From assembly GCA_038061815.1 (NCBI GenBank), contig JBBTYK010000018.1, forward strand, positions 1 to 11,069: 11,069 bases of DNA, in the 5' to 3' direction. The notes below the pieces were generated by a model. That model saw only the letters and a program-made list of their open reading frames with translations. It did no database searches and was not told the origin of the DNA. Shown here one piece after another: positions 1 through 7,531 of this stretch. Numbering within the stretch: the first letter of the stretch is position 1; each line of letters opens with the position of its first letter. The translations under genes and the position numbers were made by a program. The stretch is from JBBTXJ01 sp038061815 (GTDB lineage Bacteria; Patescibacteriota; Patescibacteriia; Magasanikbacterales; JBBTXJ01).

Positions 1-1822
1 GGTCTCTGTCCCATTTGTCCACGCGCACTGGCTGGTCCTCAAACAACAACGCGCTTGCGCCGCCGTCGCCGAGATTGACGCCGCGCACCGTTACCCTGTC
101 GTTCGGCAAACCGAACGCGGGGTCAATCGTGCACAGCCCCGGCCGCGTCACGGCGTTCACCGTAAAGACATTCTCAAATTTCGCGCCGCGGTCATCATTA
201 GTGCGGTCTTCGTCGCCCGCTTTCGTGCGCACGCCAATAGCCGCAATCGTGTTCGCTTCAAGTCCGGCCGGCGCTGAAACAACGATGGTGTTCGGCGACC
301 ACTGCGCGCCGCACGCCTGCCCCGCCGGCACCGCCTCTTGCGCGCTCTTGTAAAACACCACCTGTCCGGCTTGCGCGCCAAAATAGCGGCCTTCAATAGT
401 CACCACCGTGCCCGGCGCGCCATCGCCCGGCGTGATGCCTGTAATCAACGGCAGTTCCACGCACACGCCGACCTCCGCGCCAGCCGGCACGCGGCACACG
501 CCCGCGGCGCAATCCGCATTGCCGCGGCACGCCGCGCCGGCGCACGCGCCGCAAAATTCACCGCCGCAATCAAGCCCTTTTTCATCCGCATCCTGCCGCT
601 GATTAAAACAGTGCTGCGGCCGCGGAATGAGCCGCACCGGCTCCGATGCGGTAACATGCCCGTCCACGTCGCGCGCCGTCGCGCGCACCTGCACCGCCTC
701 GCGCGCGCGGTATTTTTCCGGGTCAATGTTCCATACAAACGTATCCGTCACGTCAGTCGCGTCCTCAACATCGCTCGTGTACACCGCCTCGTCATTCAAT
801 GAGTACTGCACCGTATCAACGCCGAATCCGTCGCGCGCCCGCGCGCGGATTTCCACCTCGCCGCCAAGCGGTACGGATTCACCACTTTGATAATTCACAA
901 TCGCAACCGTCGGCGCATCGTTATCAAATTCTGCACCGGCAATAAACACGCGTTTGCAAGAAAACGCATCGCCCGCGAGCGGACAGTACAACGTTCGGCC
1001 GCCCGCGCTTTTGATGCTCGCAGTCAACTCAACGGTGTAGGATGTATTCGCGTCAAAACATTCGCGCGTATTTTCGTTTGGCGCCGGACACGGACCGGTC
1101 GGCCGCAGGTGCAATTCGGTTGCGCTCGCCTGCACCAATTCCACGGCCGCCTGTACGCGCTCGCGGTCATCGGTTTTATATACCTTGATATTCGTCCCCA
1201 ACTGAAGCGACGCCGGGTCATACGCGGCATCGCGGCCGCGCTCGCTGAATGTCATTTTCACGAGCACATTCTGTATCCTCTGCTGCCCCTTTGGGCTGAT
1301 TTTTGCCACGAAATTGTTGCCGGCGCACGGCGGATTGGCACACCCGCGGCCACCGAATCCACCCGGGCCAGCACCATCGCCGCCGGCGCCGCCTTCCGCA
1401 ACGCCGGTGGTCGCTTCGGTCAAACTCTTGATGACAAAACTCGTGATGGCGTACGCGGAAACGATAATCGCCAAACCAATCGCGCCGTTCATCAGAATCT
1501 TTTTTGCGAGCAACACTTTCTTTTCATCGCCGCCGGCCGTCATCCACACCACGCCGCCGGCAATGACAATCACCACCGCGATGATGCCAAGCACCGAAAG
1601 CGCAATCCGGATAACACGCGCAATCATCACGCGAATATCTTCCGTGCCGAGACCCGTCGCCTCGCCGTAATAAAGACCCAAATCCTGCGCCGTTACTTGG
1701 CCGCCTTCGGGCGCGAGCTCACCGGGCGCCGGCTGGGCAAATACCGCCGCAGGCATCACCAACAATACCGCTGCCATGAACATCGTGATACCGAGCATCC
1801 ATTGTCGCGCATGATGACGCAT
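1..1822 (-). CDS. T4SS pilin-like / Ig-IPT surface protein, 3'-partial (downstream paralog)
   Basis: The frame is open from an ATG at 1822 to the window edge (607 codons, no stop), so the C-terminus is missing. Residues 1-29 form a signal peptide (hydrophobic core, then VFAQ). A segment beginning PAPGELAPEGGQVTAQDLGL follows, then two membrane helices around residues 60-85 and 100-122 separated by MTAGGDEKKVLLAKK, a layout typical of VirB2/TrbC-like pilin domains in Parcubacteria. A Gly-rich linker leads to an extracellular part: a stretch with VKMTFSE resembling Big_5, an Ig-like stretch (DNDAPTVAIVNYQSGESVPL), a Cys-rich segment (GLDCGGEFCGAC, then CRGNADCAAGVC), an IPT/TIG domain (LITGITPGDGAPGTVVTIEG) and the start of a second IPT domain. 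It lies 9 nt downstream of its paralog with no clear ribosome binding site, so it is probably co-transcribed and coupled. Role in a secretion or surface apparatus is inferred; the ligand is unknown. Confidence 0.85.
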   Translation of the reverse strand, partial: MRHHARQWMLGITMFMAAVLLVMPAAVFAQPAPGELAPEGGQVTAQDLGLYYGEATGLGTEDIRVMIARVIRIALSVLGIIAVVIVIAGGVVWMTAGGDEKKVLLAKKILMNGAIGLAIIVSAYAITSFVIKSLTEATTGVAEGGAGGDGAGPGGFGGRGCANPPCAGNNFVAKISPKGQQRIQNVLVKMTFSERGRDAAYDPASLQLGTNIKVYKTDDRERVQAAVELVQASATELHLRPTGPCPAPNENTRECFDANTSYTVELTASIKSAGGRTLYCPLAGDAFSCKRVFIAGAEFDNDAPTVAIVNYQSGESVPLGGEVEIRARARDGFGVDTVQYSLNDEAVYTSDVEDATDVTDTFVWNIDPEKYRAREAVQVRATARDVDGHVTASEPVRLIPRPQHCFNQRQDADEKGLDCGGEFCGACAGAACRGNADCAAGVCRVPAGAEVGVCVELPLITGITPGDGAPGTVVTIEGRYFGAQAGQVVFYKSAQEAVPAGQACGAQWSPNTIVVSAPAGLEANTIAAIGVRTKAGDEDRTNDDRGAKFENVFTVNAVTRPGLCTIDPAFGLPNDRVTVRGVNLGDGGASALLFEDQPVRVDKWDRD

Positions 1823-1831
1823 GAACGTATA

Positions 1832-3730
1832 TTATTCTACGAGCGCTTCGGCGCACCCCTCCGGCCCGGCCGGCCGCGCGCCCTGCACATCGCGCCGCAA
1901 ACTGCAACAGGACGGATTGTCGTTCCCCAGCGCCTCGCATCCAGGCCCGATTGCCGGATAGTAACAATTCTGCGAGGCGTCCTGAATGGTGTGCGGCAAA
2001 CGCGGAGCGTAATACGTATCTTCCGTGAACGGCATCGCCGGCGTAATCAACAATTTCGTGCCGATGGCGCCGTTCGCCAATTCCTCCTCGCTCATGCGCG
2101 TGGCGAACCCAACTGGCGGCGCGTCCGCTTGCGCGTCAAATTTCACGTTATCAACCAACGTTGCGTAATTCATCTCCTCATCAAATTGCGACTCAACCTG
2201 CATGTTCGGGTCCACGCCGCCCGTCACCGGCGTTGCAACCGGATTCACACTCATAATCTTTGGCGATGAGACGTCAACGCGATTCGTCGTCCTGAAATTC
2301 CAGAAATAATTATCCGGCGCAAATTTTCCGGCCGCGACTGCCGGCGGCCCGCTTGCCGTTCCGTCTTTTTCCACGCCGTTCTCGCCGCCGCCGTCAAGTG
2401 AATTGCCGCTCGTGTCCATCAATCCGGAACCCGGCAAGCCGGTTGGCTTGTCCGGACGCAGCAGCGTTGCCGCCTCCAACAACACGCGCACAGCGGCATC
2501 GCGCGGCAAACAGCGCTTTTCTTCGCCGCACGCATTTTGACCGCACGCTTCTTCGGGAATGAATGTCGCCGAACGATACTCGTTCAACGCGCGAAAACGC
2601 CCCTTCACTTCCGTGAGCGCTCCGTCCGCCTTCGGCACATAAATACGAATGAAATGCGACGCATCGGTATCCACGTCCAAACCAACCGGACTCATCGGTT
2701 CGGAAAAAGTGAGCTGTACTATTTTGTCCGGCCCGGCTTCGCCTGTTGGCGAAACGCGCAGCACGGACGGCGGCGTATCATCCACTTGGCCGTTCGTAGT
2801 AAATGACCATTCATACGTGGCGTTCAAACCGCCGAACGCCTCGGTGCCGTTTGCGCGCTTGATTTTTGCAAGCCGCACCGTGTACGCAACCGATTCGTTT
2901 GCGGCGCCGAGATAATCGCGCGGAATGTAGGTAATAGTGCGGCCCTCGCCCGCGGCCACGGCATCAACCGCATCAAGTACGATGTTCTGCGCGAGCTCCT
3001 GCGATTTTGCAATCTTTACGTTCTCGGCATTTATGGAGTCGCATTGGCCGTTCACGCAATCGCCGAATGTGCCGTTGCCGTTTGTGTCCTTGAGCAAACT
3101 TTCCAATTGCATTGGTTCACGAAACGTAATGATAATCTGCGTATTGCGCGGGATGTTTCGCGCGCCGCGGCCCGGATAATGGTCTTGAATCACGGTGCCG
3201 AGATGGCGGCTCCCGGCGTAGGCGCGCAGCCGCGCCGCATCGCCGCCGGCGCCGGCGCCTTCGCCGCCAAAACCACCGGCACCAGTGGTAGCATCAGTCA
3301 AACTCTTGAGCACAAAATGGGTGATGGTAAATGAGCTCAAAATGATGGCGAGCCCTATGGCGCCGTTCGTCATCACCTTTTTCGCCAGCAAAACTTTCTT
3401 ATCGTCGCCGCCGGCAGTCATCCAAATCACGCCGCCGGCAATGACAATCACCACCGCGATGATGCCAAGGAGCCCCAATCCAATCCGGATAACGCGCGCA
3501 ATAATAACCCGAATATCCTCTGTCCCCAGCCCCGTGGCCTCCCCGTAGTATAATCCCAAATCCTGCGCCGTCACCTGCCCGCCTTCGGGCGCGAGTTCAC
3601 CGGGCGCCGGACCGGCCGGTGCATCTTGCGCGAACGCAACCAGTGGAATGAATAACAAAAAAGCCGCAAGCAAATACGAAAAAACTCTTTCACCCATCTT
3701 GTTGCGTGTTGCTGATGCAACGCTGTGCAT
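1832..3730 (-). CDS. T4SS pilin-like protein with SbsA-type Ig (Big_5) domains (upstream paralog)
   Basis: This is 632 residues from the ATG at 3730. I chose that start because a TATACT box ends 8 nt upstream; the internal ATG at 3697 (MGERVFSYLL) is the alternative and gives 621 residues. A signal peptide (VFSYLLAAFLLFIPLVAFAQ) is followed by a block nearly identical to the downstream paralog (GELAPEGGQVTAQDLGLYY). Two membrane helices flank MTAGGDDKKVLLAKK, as in VirB2/TrbC-like pilins. After a Gly/Ala linker come about three Big_5-like Ig repeats marked by ITFREPM, LTFSEPMSP and SQFDEEMN. The tail is Cys-rich (NCYYP, GPGCEALG, SCCS), which may allow disulfides. Predicted to be membrane-anchored with an exported C-terminal part. 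Membership in a secretion or adhesion machine is inference from the family; no ATPase or other T4SS gene is visible in the window. Confidence 0.85.
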   Translation of the reverse strand: MHSVASATRNKMGERVFSYLLAAFLLFIPLVAFAQDAPAGPAPGELAPEGGQVTAQDLGLYYGEATGLGTEDIRVIIARVIRIGLGLLGIIAVVIVIAGGVIWMTAGGDDKKVLLAKKVMTNGAIGLAIILSSFTITHFVLKSLTDATTGAGGFGGEGAGAGGDAARLRAYAGSRHLGTVIQDHYPGRGARNIPRNTQIIITFREPMQLESLLKDTNGNGTFGDCVNGQCDSINAENVKIAKSQELAQNIVLDAVDAVAAGEGRTITYIPRDYLGAANESVAYTVRLAKIKRANGTEAFGGLNATYEWSFTTNGQVDDTPPSVLRVSPTGEAGPDKIVQLTFSEPMSPVGLDVDTDASHFIRIYVPKADGALTEVKGRFRALNEYRSATFIPEEACGQNACGEEKRCLPRDAAVRVLLEAATLLRPDKPTGLPGSGLMDTSGNSLDGGGENGVEKDGTASGPPAVAAGKFAPDNYFWNFRTTNRVDVSSPKIMSVNPVATPVTGGVDPNMQVESQFDEEMNYATLVDNVKFDAQADAPPVGFATRMSEEELANGAIGTKLLITPAMPFTEDTYYAPRLPHTIQDASQNCYYPAIGPGCEALGNDNPSCCSLRRDVQGARPAGPEGCAEALVE

Positions 3731-3738
3731 GTACACAC

Positions 3739-3747
3739 AGTATAGCA
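3739..3747 (-). promoter_or_regulatory. Extended -10 promoter for the pilin-like gene pair
   Basis: Read on the minus strand, TGC precedes TATACT (3744-3739), giving an extended -10 motif (TGnTATACT). No good -35 box lies 16-18 bp upstream. The -10 ends 8 nt before the ATG at 3730, so initiation 7 nt downstream would leave a 2-nt leader. Confidence 0.6.
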
Positions 3748-3791
3748 CTTTTAATCCGAGCAGACGATGTGGATGATTTGCAATGGGGAAA

Positions 3792-3817
3792 AACAAAAAC
3801 GCCGCCCTTCCGAGCGG
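3792..3817 (-). terminator. Rho-independent terminator after yqeY
   Basis: On the minus strand CCGCTC pairs with GGGCGG around a GGAA (GNRA-type) loop (3802-3817, one G-U pair), followed by CG, TTTTT, G and TTTTT. On the plus strand the same stem is followed by AG and TTTTTT, so it could act in both directions. It separates the lepB-hisS-rpsU-yqeY unit from the pilin-like genes. Confidence 0.75.
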
Positions 3818-3829
3818 AGTTTTTTGCAG

Positions 3830-3893
3830 TCATTGCGAGCCCTTCGACAGGGCTCAGGGTAGACCCGGCGAAGCAATCTAATGAGATTGCTTC
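3830..3893. repeat. REP-like palindromic intergenic repeat overlapping the end of yqeY
   Basis: Two perfect hairpins are visible: GAGCCCT with AGGGCTC (3837-3843 and 3849-3855, loop TCGAC), and GAAGCAATCT with AGATTGCTTC (3870-3879 and 3884-3893, 4-nt loop). ATTGC at 3832-3836 also pairs with GCAAT at 3873-3877. The wording (ATTGCGAG...CCTTCGACAGG...GAAGCAATCT) resembles REP-type repeats scattered through many bacterial genomes. Other copies cannot be seen from one window. Confidence 0.65.
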
Positions 3894-4333
3894 AGCGCCG
3901 CTTCTACGCGCGCCTTGACGCGGCCGCCGTCGGCTCCACCGGCTACCTTTTTCATGACCGCGCCCATCACGCGGCCAAAATCGCGCGGCTCCGGCATTTC
4001 TTTCAAAACGTCCTGCACCATCGCGTCAATCGCGGCGTCGTCCATTTCCGCCGGAAGATACGCGGACACTAGCGCAATTTCCGCTTTCGCTTTTTCCACC
4101 GCATCTCCCCGCCCGCCGCGCTCAAAATCCGTCAATGCATCTTCCTGTTGTTTTTTGTACCGTTTCAATACCGTGAGCACGAACGCGTCATCCGGCTCCG
4201 CATCGCGCTTCATCGCGACGATGCGCTCATTCTCAATCGCGGTTTTGAGCATACGCAACACGGACAGCCGGTCTGCCTGTTTCTCTTTCATCGCATTCGT
4301 GAGGTCGGAGAGGATTTGCTGATAGAGAGACAT
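3878..4333 (-). CDS. yqeY: GatB/YqeY domain-containing protein
   Basis: A 151-residue protein matching the stand-alone YqeY family (about 147-150 residues). Typical landmarks: MSLYQQILSDLTNAMKEK at the N-terminus, RLSVLRMLKTAIENE near residue 30, a helical middle with RYKKQQEDALTDFERGGR, the AYLPAEMDDA segment near residue 95, then FGRVMGAVMKKVAGGADGG. The family shares a fold with the tail of the GatB amidotransferase subunit; its function as a free protein is not settled, though a tRNA-linked role is often proposed. The start lies 2 nt after the rpsU stop, without a Shine-Dalgarno sequence, which suggests coupled translation. The last four sense codons (K-Q-S-H) and the TAG stop all lie within the palindromic repeat, so the natural C-terminus appears replaced by repeat sequence after ...RVEAAL. 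Confidence 0.93.
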   Translation of the reverse strand: MSLYQQILSDLTNAMKEKQADRLSVLRMLKTAIENERIVAMKRDAEPDDAFVLTVLKRYKKQQEDALTDFERGGRGDAVEKAKAEIALVSAYLPAEMDDAAIDAMVQDVLKEMPEPRDFGRVMGAVMKKVAGGADGGRVKARVEAALKQSH

Positions 4334-4335
4334 AA

Positions 4336-4572
4336 CTATGACCGTTCAAACTCCGACTCCGGCATCTTCCCCACTTTCTTCAGATACTCAATCTTCGCCG
4401 CAATCTCCACACGACGAATAGCGCTGCGGCGACGCATATTTTTGCTTTTGTGCGACTGAAGAAACTGCACTTTTTTCACCTGCAGAATCTTGCCGCTTGA
4501 TTGCCATTGTTTTTTCGTGCGCCGCATGAACGCTTCAAAGCTTTCATTCGGTCTGCGTTGTAGTCCAGACAT
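4336..4572 (-). CDS. rpsU: 30S ribosomal protein bS21
   Basis: A 78-residue basic protein with the bS21 signature: the N-terminal part RRPNESFEAFMRRTKKQWQS matches the conserved SFE.AlRRFKK region, followed by SGKILQVKKVQFLQ and a strongly basic tail (KSKNMRRRSAIRR). It is slightly longer than the common 58-71 residues, with an extra tail ending in KMPESEFERS. bS21 binds near the 16S 3' end and helps initiation. It sits between hisS (25-nt gap) and yqeY (2-nt gap); rpsU next to yqeY is a widespread arrangement. It is one of only two genes here with a clear Shine-Dalgarno sequence. Confidence 0.9.
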   Translation of the reverse strand: MSGLQRRPNESFEAFMRRTKKQWQSSGKILQVKKVQFLQSHKSKNMRRRSAIRRVEIAAKIEYLKKVGKMPESEFERS

Positions 4573-4576
4573 AGTG

Positions 4577-4582
4577 CACCTC
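4577..4582 (-). promoter_or_regulatory. Shine-Dalgarno sequence of rpsU
   Basis: GAGGTG on the minus strand, 4 nt before the rpsU ATG. It is complementary to the 16S tail (CACCTCCTTT) at 9211-9220. It stands out because most other starts in the window have no such match. Confidence 0.75.
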
Positions 4583-4597
4583 GCTTTCTATAGGGCC

Positions 4598-6121
4598 TTA
4601 TAACATCTTCTTCACATACGGCACCACTTTCGCGATATCAATAATTTCCTGGGCGCCGGATTCCATATCGCGGATAATGATGGTGCTGTCCATCATCTCC
4701 TTCTGGCCCAGGATGAGCGTATACCGTACCTTATATTTATCTGCGATGTCAAGCTGGGCCTTGAGCGATGTCTTGGACAGGTTGAACCCGACCCTCATGC
4801 CTTCGGCGTGGAGCTGCTGAAGAAGCGCCAACGCCTTCCGCCGCGCGCCTTGTCCGAGGTGCGCCAAAAACACCGTGGGTGGTTTTGGTTCAAAATCGTC
4901 CGGCCGTTTTTTGAGTTCAGTCACAATCCGCTCCATGCCAAGCCCGAATCCCACAGCCGGCGTGGGCCGACCGCCCATGTGCTCAACCAGCAAATCATAA
5001 CGCCCGCCGCCGCCGAGCGCGCTCTGGGCGCGCTCCGGAACCGCTTCCTTATTGCCGTCATGCTCCTCTCCGCCTTCTGCGGAGTCTTTTTCATCCTCCC
5101 CATCCTTCTCTCTTTCTTTCGCATAAAACTCAAACACGGTGTGGGTGTAGTAATCCAAACCGCGCACGAGGAACGGGTCAAGCGCGTACGGAATTTGGAG
5201 CTCGTCCAAATCTTCCAACAGTTCCATGAAAAATTTTTTGGACGGTTCCGAGAGCCAGTCAACAATTTGCGGCGCCTCGTCGCGAAGCGGCTTGCACCCC
5301 TCTTCTTTGCAATCCAACAGCCGCAGCGGATTTTTTGTGAGCCGTTTTTTGCAATCCTCGCACAAGTAACTGCGTTTCGCGCGATAGTACCCGGTGAGTT
5401 CCATTATGTATCGCGCGCGGTCTTCGGGCATGCCGATGCTGTTGATACGCACCTCCACATTGATGCCGAGGTCGGAAAGCAACGAATACGCGACGGCGAT
5501 AAGATGCGCATCGGCGGACGATGACGTGTCACCGAACAATTCAAACCCGATTTGATGATGTTCGCGATAGCGCCCTTTCTGCGGCCGCTCGTGGCGGAAC
5601 ATGGAACCCCAGTACCACAATTTTACCGGCTGCGGCAAGTTCAACATGCCGTGCTGGATGTATGCGCGCACCACGCCCGCAGTTCCCTCCGGCCGAATGG
5701 CCACGCGGTCCATATCGCGGTCTTCAAACACATACATTTCCTTTTCCACAATATCCGTCCCGCGGCCGATGGAACGGACGTACAATCGCGCATCTTCAAG
5801 GAGCGGCGTTTGAATCCAGCCAAAATCGTAAAATTGCGCGAGCCGCTGCGCGTGGTCCAACAGCGCGTACCAGTACTGCTGCTCTTTCGGCAAAATATCC
5901 TTCATACCGCGGAGCGCCTGCAGGCCTTCGTGTTTTTGTTTTGGCTCTTCTGCTTCCGCTTCCGGTTTTTCAACGGGTTGTGGTGCCGGTTTGCTGGGTG
6001 CCGGCTGCGGTTTGGGCGCCGGTTTTTTGGATACCGCAACAGGCGCCTTTTTCTTCGGTTTCGCAAACACTTTCCTCACCGTTTTCTTTTTTTGTTTCAT
6101 CGCCTTTTTCTTTTTAGCCAT
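4598..6121 (-). CDS. hisS: Histidyl-tRNA synthetase with basic N-terminal extension
   Basis: A 507-residue class II synthetase that charges tRNA-His. The core begins at residue 70 with LRGMKDILP. Visible motifs: RPEGTAG (143-149), motif 2 YWGSMFRHERPQKGRYREHH (170-189), the HisA signature LVRGLDYYTHTVFEF (318-332), GGGRYD (371-376), motif 3 AVGFGLGMERI (389-399), then the anticodon-binding domain. Four cysteines (C254, C257, C271, C276) around NPLRLLDCK could hold zinc, as seen in some relatives. Two unusual parts: residues 1-66 are a Lys-rich then Pro/Ala/Glu-rich extension absent from ordinary bacterial HisRS (about 420-430 residues), and residues 335-366 are an acidic insert (EREKDGEDEKDSAEGGEEHD) between the HisA signature and GGGRYD. 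Start ATG at 6121 is 2 nt after the lepB stop, with a TATAAT box 8 nt upstream. Confidence 0.96.
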   Translation of the reverse strand: MAKKKKAMKQKKKTVRKVFAKPKKKAPVAVSKKPAPKPQPAPSKPAPQPVEKPEAEAEEPKQKHEGLQALRGMKDILPKEQQYWYALLDHAQRLAQFYDFGWIQTPLLEDARLYVRSIGRGTDIVEKEMYVFEDRDMDRVAIRPEGTAGVVRAYIQHGMLNLPQPVKLWYWGSMFRHERPQKGRYREHHQIGFELFGDTSSSADAHLIAVAYSLLSDLGINVEVRINSIGMPEDRARYIMELTGYYRAKRSYLCEDCKKRLTKNPLRLLDCKEEGCKPLRDEAPQIVDWLSEPSKKFFMELLEDLDELQIPYALDPFLVRGLDYYTHTVFEFYAKEREKDGEDEKDSAEGGEEHDGNKEAVPERAQSALGGGGRYDLLVEHMGGRPTPAVGFGLGMERIVTELKKRPDDFEPKPPTVFLAHLGQGARRKALALLQQLHAEGMRVGFNLSKTSLKAQLDIADKYKVRYTLILGQKEMMDSTIIIRDMESGAQEIIDIAKVVPYVKKML

Positions 6122-6123
6122 AC

Positions 6124-6750
6124 CTATATATTATACTCCGGCGCGGGGAATCGCTGGGCGCGATTAAATGGCCAGCCGCGCAGAAGCACTTTCCCAACCA
6201 CGAGCCCGCGCTTGAGCGGGCCGAACATGCGCGAATCAAAGCTCGCATCGCGATTGTCTCCCATAACATACAACTCATCAGATGTCAGCGTGATATCCAC
6301 CGTGCCCGGCGTGAATTCGCGGCTCGGCAGATACGCCTCCTCAAGCGCCGCGCCGGCAGGATTGTCTTTGGTGACAATCCGCACCGTGCCGTCGCGCACG
6401 ATAATCCGTTCGCCCGGGAGCCCAATCACGCGCTTCAAAAAAAATTCGTCCTGCTTGCTGGGATTCCGCGTCACCACGATGTCCCCGCGCTCAGGTTCCT
6501 TAAACCGGTAACTTATTTCGTCAATGATGAGATACTCACTTTCGTAGAAATTCGGCACCATGGAGGCGCCGTGCACGATGAACGGCTTAAAAATGAAGAA
6601 ACGCACTGCGCTGATGGTAATCGCGGCCAATATCGCGATTTTCACAAATTCCAGAATGACAACGCCCGTGCCTTTAAACCACTCGCGCGGGGCAGTTGGT
6701 TGGCCTTCGTTAAACTCGGCGATATCGTTAGAATGAGGCCGTTGAGCCAT
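6124..6750 (-). CDS. lepB: Signal peptidase I
   Basis: A 208-residue membrane protease that cleaves signal peptides of exported proteins. A cytoplasmic N-terminus is followed by one membrane helix (about residues 29-53, VVILEFVKIAILAAITISAV). Conserved boxes follow in order: GASMVPNF with catalytic Ser63 (the usual SMxPT has Asn in place of Thr), RGDIVV (89-93), FLKRVIGLPGE with catalytic Lys106, and MGDNRDASFDSRMFG (163-177). Length and single-helix topology fit the Gram-positive/CPR type. It is the first gene of a unit continuing into hisS, rpsU and yqeY. Likely substrates include the two signal-peptide-bearing pilin-like proteins in this window (inference). Confidence 0.95.
   Translation of the reverse strand: MAQRPHSNDIAEFNEGQPTAPREWFKGTGVVILEFVKIAILAAITISAVRFFIFKPFIVHGASMVPNFYESEYLIIDEISYRFKEPERGDIVVTRNPSKQDEFFLKRVIGLPGERIIVRDGTVRIVTKDNPAGAALEEAYLPSREFTPGTVDITLTSDELYVMGDNRDASFDSRMFGPLKRGLVVGKVLLRGWPFNRAQRFPAPEYNI
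6130..6135 (-). promoter_or_regulatory. Possible internal -10 box for hisS
   Basis: A perfect TATAAT on the minus strand, inside the final codons of lepB, ends 8 nt before the hisS ATG. No -35 match and no extended -10 are visible, so it could be a coincidence of Tyr-Asn codons. It is listed because the spacing repeats at other genes here. Confidence 0.35.
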
Positions 6751-6759
6751 AACGGCTCA

Positions 6760-6788
6760 AGTATACCACCTCGAGGGATGGCGGTCAA
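6760..6788 (-). promoter_or_regulatory. Promoter of lepB
   Basis: On the minus strand TTGACC (6788-6783), a 17-bp spacer and TATACT (6765-6760) form a good sigma-70 type promoter. The -10 ends 9 nt before the lepB ATG at 6750, predicting a start site near 6753 and a leader of about 3 nt. The -35 lies just beyond the tRNA-Val 3' end. Confidence 0.8.
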
Positions 6789-6795
6789 GTTCGGA

Positions 6796-6872
6796 TGGTG
6801 GGCTCGAGCCGGATCGAACGGCTGGCCTTCGCAATGTCAATGCGACGCTCTAACCAACTGAGCTACGAGCCC
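6796..6872 (-). tRNA. tRNA-Val(GAC)
   Basis: A complete cloverleaf on the minus strand: 7-bp acceptor GGGCTCG/CGAGCCC, D-stem GCTC/GAGC, anticodon stem TCGCA/TGCGA with loop TTGACAT (anticodon GAC, plus-strand 6836-6838), and T-arm AGCCG-TTCGATC-CGGCT. Discriminator A at 6799 is followed by an encoded CCA (6798-6796). Its first 10 nt overlap the end of the membrane-protein gene. Confidence 0.95.
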
Positions 6873-7531
6873 ACTTTTTTACGCGCGAGCACCGCGCGAC
6901 ATACGGTAATCATCCGCCGCATCATGCGCGCGAGCGGCTGATGCACACTCTTGAGCGCCAGCGCACCGCCGGCCGCGCTGCCCAACAAATTGAACAGCAA
7001 ATCGTTCGGCGTGTCAAGCATATCACCCAGACGATTATTCTTCAAAACCACCGTCTCCGCGTATTCTTCCAATTCATAAAAGACGCCGAGAAGCGTGACA
7101 AGCGAAACCGTAATCAGCAACTGCGCGCCAAACGAAAGCTGCGGCTGGATGGCGACATCCGGCAGGATATTAGTTGCTCGCAGCACCACCACGGCCGCGA
7201 TTGCAGCAGCAGCGCCGCCCATGAAATGGGCGAATTGGTCATACCAAAGATACGCGCCGTACCATCCGAGCACATCACCGAGAAGGTCAATGAGGAGCGC
7301 GGCAAGGATGAAAAACAGCAACCACCCTTTCGCGGTGGCGTGCAGCGCGGCAAGTTTCCGCCACAAAAATTCCACTATCCCCCACACCACCGCCGCTGTA
7401 ATCATGAGCCCGAACCAACTAAAGGTGAGTTTGAAATGGAGCGCGCCCACCAAATTTAAAAACTCAAATACGAGAATCGCCGCAAACACGGCGCGCATGA
7501 GATACAGCATCCATTGGTGCGAGGCGGGCAT
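6863..7531 (-). CDS. Integral membrane protein, YjdF/DUF2238-like
   Basis: 222 residues from the ATG at 7531. An upstream in-frame start at 7570 would lie inside tRNA-Ile, so I reject it; ATGs at 7510 and 7498 are alternatives. Five or six membrane helices are visible (around LYLMRAVFAAILVFEFL, WFGLMITAAVVWGIV, WLLFFILAALLIDLLG, the GGAAAAIAAVVVL stretch, LLITVSLVTLLGVFYE and LLFNLLGSAAGGALAL). Polar residues within or near helices, YDQFAHFMGG, FYELEEYAE and DTPNDLLFNLLG, match the pattern of the YjdF/DUF2238 membrane family, whose function is unknown. The start lies 3 nt beyond the tRNA-Ile discriminator base, and the TAG stop is inside tRNA-Val, so the gene shares a transcript with both tRNAs. 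No Shine-Dalgarno sequence is seen. Confidence 0.8.
   Translation of the reverse strand: MPASHQWMLYLMRAVFAAILVFEFLNLVGALHFKLTFSWFGLMITAAVVWGIVEFLWRKLAALHATAKGWLLFFILAALLIDLLGDVLGWYGAYLWYDQFAHFMGGAAAAIAAVVVLRATNILPDVAIQPQLSFGAQLLITVSLVTLLGVFYELEEYAETVVLKNNRLGDMLDTPNDLLFNLLGSAAGGALALKSVHQPLARMMRRMITVCRAVLARKKVGS

Noticed and set aside
887..2269. A 460-codon open frame on the plus strand
   Set aside because: It is the antisense shadow of the two pilin-like genes: composition is Arg/His-rich nonsense, and it crosses the gap between two clear minus-strand genes with signal peptides and domains.
4808..6511. Long plus-strand open frames opposite hisS and lepB
   Set aside because: The minus-strand frames carry complete catalytic motifs for HisRS and signal peptidase; the plus-strand frames show no family features and arise from high GC at codon positions.
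6796..6872. tRNA-Asp(GTC) on the plus strand
   Set aside because: GTC appears only when read on the wrong strand; the D-arm and T-arm order are correct only on the minus strand, giving GAC (Val).
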